7,680 nucleotides of DNA. It comes from Paracoccaceae bacterium. Its GTDB lineage: Bacteria > Pseudomonadota > Alphaproteobacteria > Rhodobacterales > Rhodobacteraceae. Location: positions 20,024 through 27,703 of the forward strand of contig JABSSB010000021.1 in NCBI GenBank assembly GCA_013214715.1, given 5' to 3'. Every line of letters begins with the position of its first letter. The stretch's first letter is position 1. Shown piece after piece: positions 1-6,494 of the stretch. The notes beneath the pieces were generated by a model. It did not search any database, was not told the origin of the DNA, and saw only the letters and a list, made by a program, of their open reading frames with translations. The translations under genes were made by a program, and so were the position numbers.

Positions 1-2
1 AC

Positions 3-95
3 GGTATGGCCGCGCGCAAACTGGAGACCAGCTTGCGTTTGCGCGGCACCCTTGCCCCTGTTTCTGATTTCTCTGAGAACACCCAAAGCACGTGA
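3..95 (+). CDS. possible 3' end of an unidentified gene entering from the left edge
   Basis: Reading from base 3, the + strand is open for 30 codons and ends at TGA 93-95. The codons are plausible for this genome (GCC, CGC, CTG, GAG, ACC, GGC) and the residues begin GMAARKLETSLRLRGT. I do not recognise the product. The same DNA is also open on the - strand from about position 180 to the left edge, in a frame that uses AGA and AGG codons, which look less natural here, so the + reading is only mildly preferred. The DNA to the left of the window would decide whether this is a real C-terminus or chance. Confidence 0.22.
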   Translation, partial: GMAARKLETSLRLRGTLAPVSDFSENTQST

Positions 96-252
96 AGCTT
101 CTTGGACTGTTCTTCGAGCTAAAAACACGTCCAAATTGGATTGCGCTTTTGCTTTAACAATCGCCCCGGGTGCGGCGACTTGGCGTCACGCGCAAGCGCT
201 CTTCACCAGCCGTGGTCGCAAACAAACATTTGATAGAATGCTCAGAGCGGGC

Positions 253-480
253 TCAGGGGATCAGCACGGTAGCGCCCAAGGTCGTCCCGGATTCAATAGC
301 CTGATGGGCTTTCACCGCGTCACGCAATGGATATTCATAGTTGATATTGGCATCCAGTGTGCCGTTCTCAATGGCCTTGAACAGGTCGCAGGCCGTCCAT
401 TCCAGATCCGAGTGCTTGGCCGAGTATGAGGCCGTGCGCGATGAAGCATCCGGCGCGGACGGAGCGTTGAAGGGTGTGCT
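253..480 (-). pseudogene. C-terminal remnant of a zinc-type quinone oxidoreductase (qor-like), 5' part lost
   Basis: The last 60 or so codons before TGA (253-255) read like the C-terminus of the medium-chain NADPH:quinone oxidoreductase family. They include ACDLFKAIENGTLDANI, then YPLRDAVKAHQAIESGTT, and end in GATVLIP. This matches the family's closing pattern of a helix, 'YPLADAxxAHxxLExxxTxGxxVLxP', and the terminal strand. Convincing similarity starts near position 445 and may reach about 480 (TPFNAPSAPDASS). The Rossmann fold and the whole catalytic N-terminal domain, roughly 260 residues, are missing. The frame stays open rightwards to 822, but that part is antisense to the LysR remnant and unrelated to the family. 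Its 5' side abuts the lysR remnant, consistent with an ancestral divergent regulator/enzyme pair. Seen: the C-terminal match and truncation. Inferred: loss of function. The right boundary is approximate. Confidence 0.72.
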
Positions 481-496
481 GAGGATGACGGCATAG

Positions 497-746
497 ACTG
501 CCTTCGCCCATCTTTGCCTTTTGCCAAATCTGGCCGGATTTCGGGCCAAGCACCCGGATCTTGTTTTTTGAATTATTGCCCAATGATGCCGAGCTTGATC
601 TGGTTTCTGAGAACATTGACCTTGCGATCCGGCTTGGGGCAGAGCCGCGCGGCGATTTGATTGCATCGTACCCACCGCGCAGTTACCTGCCCAGAAAAAC
701 CCGGGAGTTTCTGGATTACCTGAGGCCGCGTTTGGCGTTTCGCTGA
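497..746 (+). pseudogene. LysR-type transcriptional regulator remnant, frameshifted and internally deleted
   Basis: From 497 the frame reads AFAHLCLLPNLAGFRAKHPD, matching the start of the LysR effector-binding domain ('LLPxLxxFxxxYPD'). It hits TGA at 569-571. Shifting frame by one base inside the T run 564-569 restores the family pattern, VFELLPNDAELDLVSENIDL then AIRLG and GDLIA, to a stop at 744-746. Immediately after GDLIAS the sequence jumps to YPPRSYLPRKTREFLDYL, which is normally the extreme C-terminal helix of LysR regulators. About 130-140 residues between are therefore missing. The N-terminal DNA-binding helix-turn-helix and linker helix (about 95 residues) are absent as well; an in-frame TAG lies at 494-496. 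Three independent lesions make a functional protein very unlikely. It points away from the qor remnant. Confidence 0.78.
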
Positions 747-753
747 TCAAAGC

Positions 754-819
754 AAAAAAAAAGCCGCCAGGCACTATGGAACGCTGGGAGGAGGATGCGT
801 CCAATGGCTCAAGCGGCTT
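754..819 (-). terminator. candidate intrinsic terminator of the - strand operon (nested hairpin plus T9)
   Basis: On the - strand, AAGCCGC (819-813) pairs with GCGGCTT (767-761), and the 3' arm runs straight into nine T residues (A run at 754-762 on the + strand). The long interior is not unstructured: TGGACGC can pair with GCGTTCCA with a single bulged base, giving a second stem around a loop of about 12 nt. It lies about 195 nt past the AEC transporter stop with no gene between, so it is a reasonable end point for that operon. The internal loop between the two stems makes it less typical than a simple GC hairpin. Confidence 0.42.
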
Positions 820-846
820 CACCCACGAAGGTGTGAGCTAGTGTTT

Positions 847-861
847 AGGACAATCTGTCCT
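847..861. promoter_or_regulatory. perfect 15-bp palindrome AGGACA-ATC-TGTCCT, possible operator
   Basis: Two perfect 6-bp arms flank a 3-nt centre, the geometry of a binding site for a dimeric regulator. A further direct copy of the right half (TGTCCT) follows at 869-874, 13 nt further on. No gene start lies within 300 nt on either side that it could obviously control, so it may be a leftover regulatory site of the eroded locus or chance. I cannot name the regulator. Confidence 0.25.
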
Positions 862-878
862 CAACCTTGTCCTTGCAT

Positions 879-896
879 ATGCTGCACTCGCAGCAT
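879..896. repeat. perfect hairpin ATGCTGC-ACTC-GCAGCAT
   Basis: This is a 7-bp perfect inverted repeat with a 4-nt loop in non-coding DNA. Seven T residues lie on the + strand at 919-925, but 22 nt beyond the stem, too far for a standard intrinsic terminator. The motif TGCTGCA, which the left arm contains, recurs at 897-903 and 954-960. Function unknown. Confidence 0.3.
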
Positions 897-1013
897 TGCT
901 GCAAGCCCCATCCGAAAGTTTTTTTAAAACATATGGTAAGTGGCCTATGGTCATGCTGCAGATGCACAATTATTGCGCTAACATTGATCTGTCTGCATAG
1001 AGACGTGCCAAGG

Positions 1014-1946
1014 TCAGGACAGCAGGCTGAGCCACATCCAAACCGTCAGGATCGACAGGCCCGTTGCGATCAAAACCGACGAGGCCGCAACCCGTTTGGC
1101 CCGGCCATACATATTCGCAAAGAGATAGGCATTGAACCCTGGCGCCATGGATGCGTTCAGCACCGCAGAGCGGAAGAAATCTCGGTTCAGCCCGGTGGCA
1201 GTGCCCATCATCCAGACAATTGCGGGGTGAGCCAACAAAGCGATCACGCACACATAGGCGATCACGCGCAAATCGCCTTCGGGTTTATATTGCACCAATA
1301 CGCCCCCAAGGGCGAACAGCGCGGCGGGCAGCGCGGCGGCAATTATCAGATCCAACGCGCTGTCAATCATCGAGGGTAATGGCAAGCCAGACAGGTTCAC
1401 CACAAAACCTAGCGCGATGCCAAGGATCAGCGTGTTGGAGAACATCGCCTTCAACACCGCGCCCGCAAAGACCACGCCTGATTTGCCTCGGTTGCGCACA
1501 AACTCCATCACCGTGACGCCCAGCCCGTAGCAAAAGGGTGCATGGAAAGCGATAATCGCGAAATTTCCAGTCAGGCCGTCGGGTCCATAGGCGCGTTCGG
1601 TGATCGACAGCCCCAAAAGCACGGTGTTGGAAAACAGGCAGCAAAAACCGATGACGACGCTGTCTTCCCAATCTCGATGAAAGAGGAAATGCGCCCCAAA
1701 CATGCCAAGGCAGAAACAGATGAACGCGCCGGTATAGAAACTGACCAGCAGGGCCGGGTCAAAGCTGGCCTGCAAATCGATTGTCGCGATCGCCATGAAC
1801 AACAGGCAGGGGATAGCAAAACCCTGGCTGAATTTCATAAGACCTTCGATATGCGACGGTGTGAAAAAGCCGCGCGCCGTGGTCACATAGCCTGCGCCGA
1901 TCACCAGAAAGACCGGCAGGATGACATCGATCAGCGCGTAAAGCAT
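1014..1946 (-). CDS. AEC-family (auxin efflux carrier-like) membrane transporter
   Basis: This is a 310-residue, strongly hydrophobic protein that fits the AEC / membrane transport protein family (Pfam Mem_trans), usually 300-320 residues with ten membrane segments. Segments can be placed at about 4-22, 40-57, 65-88, 96-115, 126-150, 158-183, 195-219, 227-248, 259-279 and 287-309. Family-like features are the opening VILPVFLVIGAGY, the loop FSNTVLLGLSI (105-115) near the middle of the first half, and APGFNAYLFANMYG (268-281) in the second half. Members move organic anions or related small metabolites by secondary transport; the substrate cannot be read from sequence. The ATG lies 3 nt after the TAG of the upstream hydrolase gene and in the same reading frame. 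No clear ribosome binding site is visible, so translation probably depends on coupling. It is the last gene of the operon. Confidence 0.88.
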   Translation of the reverse strand: MLYALIDVILPVFLVIGAGYVTTARGFFTPSHIEGLMKFSQGFAIPCLLFMAIATIDLQASFDPALLVSFYTGAFICFCLGMFGAHFLFHRDWEDSVVIGFCCLFSNTVLLGLSITERAYGPDGLTGNFAIIAFHAPFCYGLGVTVMEFVRNRGKSGVVFAGAVLKAMFSNTLILGIALGFVVNLSGLPLPSMIDSALDLIIAAALPAALFALGGVLVQYKPEGDLRVIAYVCVIALLAHPAIVWMMGTATGLNRDFFRSAVLNASMAPGFNAYLFANMYGRAKRVAASSVLIATGLSILTVWMWLSLLS

Positions 1947-1949
1947 GGT

Positions 1950-2747
1950 CTAGTCTGAAACGCGCAGGACCATCCCGTCATAGGCGGGCGAGACATGATC
2001 CGGCGTGTCGCGGTCCACCTCTTCATAATCCATGTCGATATGCATATTTGTCAGAACCGCCCGCTTGGGGGCCGCGCGCGCGATCCAGTCCAGCGTCATG
2101 TCCAGATGCGCATGTGTCGGATGTGGCGTACGACGCAAGGCATCGACGATCCAGATATCCAGCCCATCCAGATAGGGCCAGCTTTCGTCTGGGATCGCGA
2201 CGGCATCGGGCAGGTAGGCCACATCGCCGATCCGAAACCCCAGCGCGTCCATGCTGCCATGATTGGCTTTGAACGGGGTCAGGGTGATAGGCCCGCCCGG
2301 CCCGTCGATCTCGACCGGGCCTGCGATGCTGCGCAGATCCAGAATAGGCGGGTAGGGGGAGCCTTCGGGCTGAATGAAGGCATATCCAAAGCGGTTCAGC
2401 AAGGCATCCGTCGTCGGGCCATCAGCCCAGACTGGAATGCGTGCGCGCATGTTGAAGACAATCATGCGCAGATCGTCGATCCCATGCACATGATCGGCAT
2501 GAGAATGGGTATAGACCACCCCATCGAGCCGCCCGATCTCTGCCGCCAGCAATTGGTGGCGCATATCCGGAGTGGTGTCGATCAGCACCGTGGTGGTTCC
2601 ATCAGGTCCGTCGCGTTCGACCAGAACCGAACAGCGCCCGCGCCGGTTCTTGGGATTGGTCGGATCGCAGGCCCCCCAATGCCCGCCCAATCGGGGCACC
2701 CCGCCGGATGAGCCGCAGCCCAGAATGGTCAGGCGCGTCTCTCCCAT
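1950..2747 (-). CDS. PhnP-like metallo-beta-lactamase-fold hydrolase
   Basis: This 265-residue cytoplasmic protein of the MBL fold resembles PhnP/COG1235 cyclic-phosphate phosphodiesterases. Metal-binding residues are visible: HSHADH (H81, H83, D85, H86), H163 in KANHGS, D181 in YLPDA, and a late His (H236 in TNMHIDMDYE, with H214 in THAHLD nearby). The N-terminus ILGCGSSGGVPRLGG followed by WGACDP and PKNRRGRCS carries cysteines C10, C27 and C39; in PhnP a cysteine-rich N-terminal loop binds a structural zinc. Such enzymes hydrolyse phosphodiester bonds in small cyclic nucleotides or sugar phosphates, but there are no phn genes here, so a phosphonate role is not supported. The ATG overlaps the tatD stop by one base (TGATG), and GAGG lies 10 nt upstream. 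The pairing with TatD, another phosphoesterase-type enzyme, suggests a shared nucleic-acid or nucleotide housekeeping role (inference). Confidence 0.88.
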   Translation of the reverse strand: MGETRLTILGCGSSGGVPRLGGHWGACDPTNPKNRRGRCSVLVERDGPDGTTTVLIDTTPDMRHQLLAAEIGRLDGVVYTHSHADHVHGIDDLRMIVFNMRARIPVWADGPTTDALLNRFGYAFIQPEGSPYPPILDLRSIAGPVEIDGPGGPITLTPFKANHGSMDALGFRIGDVAYLPDAVAIPDESWPYLDGLDIWIVDALRRTPHPTHAHLDMTLDWIARAAPKRAVLTNMHIDMDYEEVDRDTPDHVSPAYDGMVLRVSD

Positions 2748-3553
2748 CAGGCGGCGGCCTCGAAACGCGCGGCCTTGGAGAAGAGCCGGTCGAAATTGGC
2801 CTGCGTCTGCGCCGCAAAAGCGGCGTAGTCCATGCCAAAGGTTTGCGCGGCCTTTTGCGCGGTCAGGGCGACGAAAGCAGGCTCATTTCGTTTGCCGCGA
2901 TGCGGCGGCGGGGCCAGATAGGGGCTGTCGGTTTCAACCAGAATGCGGTCGATTGGGGCGGCGGTAAAGATGTCGCGCAACTCCTGGCTTTTGGGAAAGG
3001 CGGTGATCCCGGACATCGACAGGTAGAACCCCAGATCCAAAGCCGCCTTGGCCAAGTCTGCACTTGAAGAAAAGCAATGCATCACACAGCTATACGCGCC
3101 GTTGCGATATTCCTCGGTCAAAATTCGGGCCATGTCGTCATCCGCGTCCCGGGCATGGATGATCAGAGGCAGGCCGGTTTGCCGTGCCGCTGCGATATGC
3201 AGGCGCAGCGACGTTTTCTGCGCCTCCGCGCTTTCGGCGGTATAATGATAATCCAGCCCGCTTTCGCCGATGCCCACGAATTTCGGATGCTGCGCCAGCG
3301 CCACCAGCGCATCCACTGTGGCCATCGGCTCTTCGGCGACGCTCATCGGATGGGTGCCTGCGGCGTAGAAAACCGGGGCATGAGCCTCGGCGATGGCGCG
3401 TACGGCAGGTTCATTGCGCAGGCGCGTGCAGATCGTGACCATTCGGCTGACCCCGGCCTCCAGCGCGCGGTCAATCACCAAGGGCAATTCGTCAGACAAT
3501 TGCGGGAAATCAAGATGGCAATGGCTGTCGGTAATCTGGGGCAGGGCCGTCAT
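2747..3553 (-). CDS. tatD: TatD-family metal-dependent hydrolase (putative DNase)
   Basis: This 268-residue TIM-barrel amidohydrolase-superfamily enzyme has the full TatD metal-site set in order: DSHCHLDF (H11, H13), GESGLDY (E97), IIHARDAD (H133), MHCFS (H159) and ETDSPYLAPPPHRGKRNEP (D209). Its length equals the family norm (about 260 residues). TatD/YcfH/YjjV enzymes are Mg-dependent 3'-5' exonucleases or DNases with proposed roles in DNA repair and RNA quality control; which paralogue this is cannot be settled. In many bacteria the YcfH-type gene sits next to tmk-holB, which fits here. The gene starts 21 nt after the holB stop and has its own ribosome binding site, AAAGGA. Its TGA overlaps the next start by one base. 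Confidence 0.94.
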   Translation of the reverse strand: MTALPQITDSHCHLDFPQLSDELPLVIDRALEAGVSRMVTICTRLRNEPAVRAIAEAHAPVFYAAGTHPMSVAEEPMATVDALVALAQHPKFVGIGESGLDYHYTAESAEAQKTSLRLHIAAARQTGLPLIIHARDADDDMARILTEEYRNGAYSCVMHCFSSSADLAKAALDLGFYLSMSGITAFPKSQELRDIFTAAPIDRILVETDSPYLAPPPHRGKRNEPAFVALTAQKAAQTFGMDYAAFAAQTQANFDRLFSKAARFEAAA

Positions 3554-3565
3554 GAGTGCAGAATA

Positions 3566-3571
3566 TCCTTT
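3566..3571 (-). promoter_or_regulatory. ribosome binding site of tatD (AAAGGA)
   Basis: AAAGGA lies 12 nt before the tatD ATG, in the only gap of the tmk-to-hydrolase stretch that is long enough to hold a site outside coding DNA. It supports the start at 3553. Confidence 0.5.
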
Positions 3572-3574
3572 GCG

Positions 3575-4705
3575 TTAGGCCCGCGCGGCCTCTTGCATCT
3601 TCAGCACCGTATCCAGCACCAGCGCGGCCGGGTCAAGATTGACAGCCAGCCCATGGCGCGCCCGCGCGTTCACTTCGGCGGCACGGTCTGCCCAAGCGCG
3701 TGCAGAATAGGCATCCGGGGCCAGGCGCGCCATGGCCTGCGCTTCTCCGGGGGCGGCTTCGGGCTGCGGGGGCAGACCGGTTGCCCCGGTCCGGGCCAGC
3801 CGCGCCATCGCCTTGTCAAACAGCGTCAGCATCAATTCAAACCGATCCGTTTCCCCGCGGGCAGCGGCCACCTCTCCCAAGGCCAGAACGCGCGGCCGGT
3901 CGATCCGGGGCAGGGCGGTGAGGATGCCGGTGATCTGTTGGTAAAGTTCCAGCCCACCCAGATTGATTAGACGCAGCGCGGCACCGACCGACCCATCTGC
4001 CAGCGCCGACAGAGCTGTCGTATCGGCAGGTAAATCCGCTCCTGTCTGAGCCAGTGCGGTCTGCATATCTGCCGGAGTCAGCGGCGACAGCCGCAGCATC
4101 CGGCAGCGCGACCGGATCGTCGGCAATAGCCGCGAAGGCTGATGCGCGACCAGCAGCAAGGTGCAATTGGAGGGTGGCTCTTCCAGCATTTTCAGCAACC
4201 CATTCGCGGCACTGGTGTTCATATCATCGGCAGCGTCCACAATTACGACGCGATGCCCGCCATCGGCGGCAGACATGCCAAAAAACCGCGACAGCGCGCG
4301 CACATCGTCAATCACAATATCCTTGCGTAGGACCCCTTTGTCATTATGGCTACGACGGATCAGGGCAAGACCCGGGTCTGACAGCGCCGCCATGCGGACG
4401 GTGACGGGGTGATCCTGAGGCAGATCCAGTGACCCGACGACTGGCGGGGCTCCGAACAGGCCTGCCTCTTGGCCCGGCGGGTTGGCGATCAGATGGCGCG
4501 CAATGCGCCAGGCCAGTGTCGCCTTGCCAACGCCGCGTGGCCCGGTAATGAGCCAGCCGTGATGCAAACGGTCCGAATTCAGCGCGGTCAGAAAGGCTTG
4601 CTCTGCCGCGGCCTGTCCGAACAGGCGGGGGGTCTGGCGCGGGTGCGGTGCGCCGGGAATGCTGTCGGCAAAGACCAGATCCGGGCGCTTGTCAGCGACA
4701 ATCAT
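3575..4705 (-). CDS. holB: DNA polymerase III subunit delta' (clamp loader)
   Basis: This 376-residue AAA+ protein is the delta' subunit, which with delta and tau/gamma opens the beta sliding clamp and loads it on primed DNA. The N-terminus RQTPRLFGQAAAEQAF is typical. A P-loop GPRGVGKAT lies at 55-63, a Walker B-like strand HRVVIVDAADDMN at 151-163, then NGLLKMLEEPP (168-178) and the SRC motif (199-201) that contributes an arginine to the neighbouring subunit's ATP site. The protein has only two cysteines (C181, C201), so the four-cysteine zinc module of E. coli delta' is missing, and at 376 residues it is longer than the E. coli protein (334). The ATG overlaps the tmk stop in ATGA, a strong sign of translational coupling. 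The C-terminal third (about 210-370) is helical and poorly conserved, as usual for the collar domain. Confidence 0.95.
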   Translation of the reverse strand: MIVADKRPDLVFADSIPGAPHPRQTPRLFGQAAAEQAFLTALNSDRLHHGWLITGPRGVGKATLAWRIARHLIANPPGQEAGLFGAPPVVGSLDLPQDHPVTVRMAALSDPGLALIRRSHNDKGVLRKDIVIDDVRALSRFFGMSAADGGHRVVIVDAADDMNTSAANGLLKMLEEPPSNCTLLLVAHQPSRLLPTIRSRCRMLRLSPLTPADMQTALAQTGADLPADTTALSALADGSVGAALRLINLGGLELYQQITGILTALPRIDRPRVLALGEVAAARGETDRFELMLTLFDKAMARLARTGATGLPPQPEAAPGEAQAMARLAPDAYSARAWADRAAEVNARARHGLAVNLDPAALVLDTVLKMQEAARA

Positions 4706-5322
4706 GTTGCCATCTCGGCCAGAACGGCATCGATCCGGGCGGCCACCTCGTCGGCGGAGCCGTCACCGTCTATCACACGGAACCGATCCGGGTTGGCCAT
4801 CGCAAGTTCCAGAAACGCCGCGCGCATCCTGACCTGCATTTCAACGCCAAAATCCTCGAACCGTTCTTCGGTGCCGTGGCGTGACAAGGCGCGGCGCAGG
4901 CCGACATCCGGATCGATATCGACCAGAAAGGTCAGATCAGGCTCTTGCCCGATCATCAGATCATGCAGCGCGTCGACGGTCTCGCGTAGATCGCCCCGTG
5001 TGACCCCCTGATACACCCGCGTGCTGTCGGCAAAGCGGTCACAGATGACGGTCTTCCCCGCGGCCAGCGCAGGGCAAATGGTCCGTTCAAGATGATCGCG
5101 CCGGGACGCAGTGAAAAGCAGAATTTCCGTTTCAGGCGACCAACGGTCGGGATCGCCTTCGAGGACAAGACGGCGAATTTCTTCTGCACCGGGGGAGCCG
5201 CCGGGCTCTCGCGTGAGTTGAACGTCGCGCCCGGCCGCGCGCAAGCGGTTGGCCAAAAGCTGCGCTTGGGTGGATTTACCCGACCCGTCAATACCTTCAA
5301 ACGTGATGAACCGCCCGGTCAA
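4702..5322 (-). CDS. tmk: thymidylate kinase (dTMP kinase)
   Basis: This 206-residue enzyme converts dTMP to dTDP with ATP, an essential step of dTTP supply in the cytoplasm. The P-loop is GIDGSGKST (10-18), followed by the dTMP-binding TREPGG (37-42), the DRF motif ICDRFADSTRVYQG (93-106) and an Arg-rich lid segment around RRALSRHGTEERFEDFG (143-159). The length is normal for the family. The start codon is TTG at 5322-5320; no ATG or GTG in frame gives a better N-terminus, and MTGRFITFEGIDG is the expected beginning. The TTG overlaps the TGA of the carboxypeptidase gene by 4 nt (TTGA), and the 3' end overlaps holB by 4 nt. The rare start plus overlap suggests expression is kept low and tied to the upstream gene (inference). 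Confidence 0.95.
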   Translation of the reverse strand: MTGRFITFEGIDGSGKSTQAQLLANRLRAAGRDVQLTREPGGSPGAEEIRRLVLEGDPDRWSPETEILLFTASRRDHLERTICPALAAGKTVICDRFADSTRVYQGVTRGDLRETVDALHDLMIGQEPDLTFLVDIDPDVGLRRALSRHGTEERFEDFGVEMQVRMRAAFLELAMANPDRFRVIDGDGSADEVAARIDAVLAEMAT

Positions 5323-6479
5323 GAGGCGCTCGGGGCCAGAAACTGCCGCATCAGAACCTGTGCCGCGGTGCCCACACGGACCATGAAGCCACCCACCGGC
5401 ACATCCTGAGACGCCACCAGAGGCAGGCGGATTTCCGGCAGGTTTTCCGGTTGCACAACCAGATCAGCCAGATGATCTCCGGCAGCCACAGGCGCTTGGA
5501 TTGGACCGCGATATTCGACTTCGGCTGTCACAGTCTTGTCCATCAAGACAGGCAACAGAACGGTCAAATCCTCGGCTGGCATCAAAGAGACCTGCGGCTG
5601 CTTGCCCATCCAGATATCAGCATGTGCGATTGGCTGACCGGCGGGCGCAAGCAGGCGGGCTTCAAAATGGCGCATGGACCAATTTACGATCGCCTCGGCC
5701 TCTTGCGCACGCGCGCGGGCCGTGTCCAGACCGGTAAAGGCAAAGATCACGCGCCGGTTACCCTGAATGGCTGATCCGACAAGCCCGTAGCCTGCTTCCC
5801 GCGTATGCCCGGTCTTTAGCCCATCCGCCCCGATGCCCAAACGCAAAATCGGGTTGCGGTTTTGAGTGTTCGAGGGCGCGCGCCCGTCAAATTCAAACTC
5901 GGTTTCGGCGAACATCGGGTAGTATTCCGGGAAATCTTCGATCAGGCGCTGGGCGAGAATGGCCAGATCTCGCATGGACATCCGTTGATCGATGGCGGGC
6001 CAGCCATTCGAATTGACGAAATTTGACTGCGTCATGCCCAGATCGCGCGCTCGCTGCGTCATAAGCCGCGCGAACCCGGCTTCGGTGCCATCAGGGCTGA
6101 GTGCTTCGGCGAGAACGACACAGGCGTCATTGCCGGACAGTACGATGATCCCGCGCACCAAATCTTCGACCGTGACCTTATCGGTCGTATCCAAAAACAT
6201 CGTCGAGCCACGATAGCTCATCGCATGTTCGGACACCGAGAGTTTGTCCTTCATGCGCAGCTGCCCACGGCGTAGCGCTTCGAAGGTGACATACAGCGTC
6301 ATGAGTTTGGACATCGATGCAGGCGGCAACGGCAGATCGCCATCCTTGTCCAGAAGAACCGTTCCAGTGCTCTGGTCAATCACGACCGCGGCGCGGGCCG
6401 TGGTTTCGAACGCCAAGCTCTGACCCGGCCAAACCACGGCGGCGAGCAAGGCCCAGAAGGCTGTCATGCGCAAAGTCAT
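5319..6479 (-). CDS. D-alanyl-D-alanine carboxypeptidase (penicillin-binding protein 5/6 type)
   Basis: This is a serine peptidase of family S11 (DacA/DacC type) that trims the terminal D-alanine from peptidoglycan stem peptides in the periplasm. Numbered from the upstream ATG at 6494, the active-site motifs are SMSK (S60 nucleophile, K63), SGN (120-122) and KTG (227-229), all intact. The C-terminal domain (about 279-370) matches the beta-rich PBP5 C-terminal domain. The N-terminus MTLRMTAFWALLAAVVWPGQ is a signal peptide, probably cut near SLAFE. I chose the second ATG (6479, 386 residues) because GGGGAGA sits 6 nt before it. The first ATG (6494, 391 residues) abuts the upstream TGA, has no ribosome site and would add MGRHH. 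No C-terminal amphipathic anchor helix is obvious. It follows the SPOR lipoprotein gene, both being cell-wall functions. Confidence 0.93.
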   Translation of the reverse strand: MTLRMTAFWALLAAVVWPGQSLAFETTARAAVVIDQSTGTVLLDKDGDLPLPPASMSKLMTLYVTFEALRRGQLRMKDKLSVSEHAMSYRGSTMFLDTTDKVTVEDLVRGIIVLSGNDACVVLAEALSPDGTEAGFARLMTQRARDLGMTQSNFVNSNGWPAIDQRMSMRDLAILAQRLIEDFPEYYPMFAETEFEFDGRAPSNTQNRNPILRLGIGADGLKTGHTREAGYGLVGSAIQGNRRVIFAFTGLDTARARAQEAEAIVNWSMRHFEARLLAPAGQPIAHADIWMGKQPQVSLMPAEDLTVLLPVLMDKTVTAEVEYRGPIQAPVAAGDHLADLVVQPENLPEIRLPLVASQDVPVGGFMVRVGTAAQVLMRQFLAPSAS

Positions 6480-6485
6480 GTGGTG

Positions 6486-6491
6486 TCTCCC
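6486..6491 (-). promoter_or_regulatory. ribosome binding site deciding the carboxypeptidase start
   Basis: GGGAGA on the - strand, 6 nt ahead of ATG 6479-6477. It lies inside the five extra codons of the longer reading, which is why the shorter start is preferred. Confidence 0.6.
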
Positions 6492-6494
6492 CAT

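Noticed and set aside
102..134. Inverted repeat TTGGAC ... GTCCAA as a terminator or transposon end
   Set aside because: Only 6 bp per arm with a 21-nt spacer, no T run, and no transposase or target duplication nearby; likely chance.
52..429. 125-codon + strand open frame at the left end
   Set aside because: It runs antisense into the qor remnant, begins at an alternative codon and shows no family pattern.
253..822. A 189-codon open frame on the - strand
   Set aside because: Only its last 60-75 codons resemble a protein family (quinone oxidoreductase). The rest is antisense to the LysR remnant and has no family signal, so it is not an intact gene.
879..925. Hairpin followed by seven T residues as a + strand terminator of the lysR remnant
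   Set aside because: The T run begins 22 nt after the stem, too far for intrinsic termination.
1995..2711. Long + strand open frame opposite the PhnP-like hydrolase
   Set aside because: Shadow of a well supported - strand gene; the composition is Arg/His/Gln/Pro-rich with no domain pattern.
3077..3970. 297-codon + strand open frame across tatD and the holB end
   Set aside because: It spans two genuine genes on the opposite strand and reads as low-quality antisense residues; GC-rich codon bias keeps such frames open.
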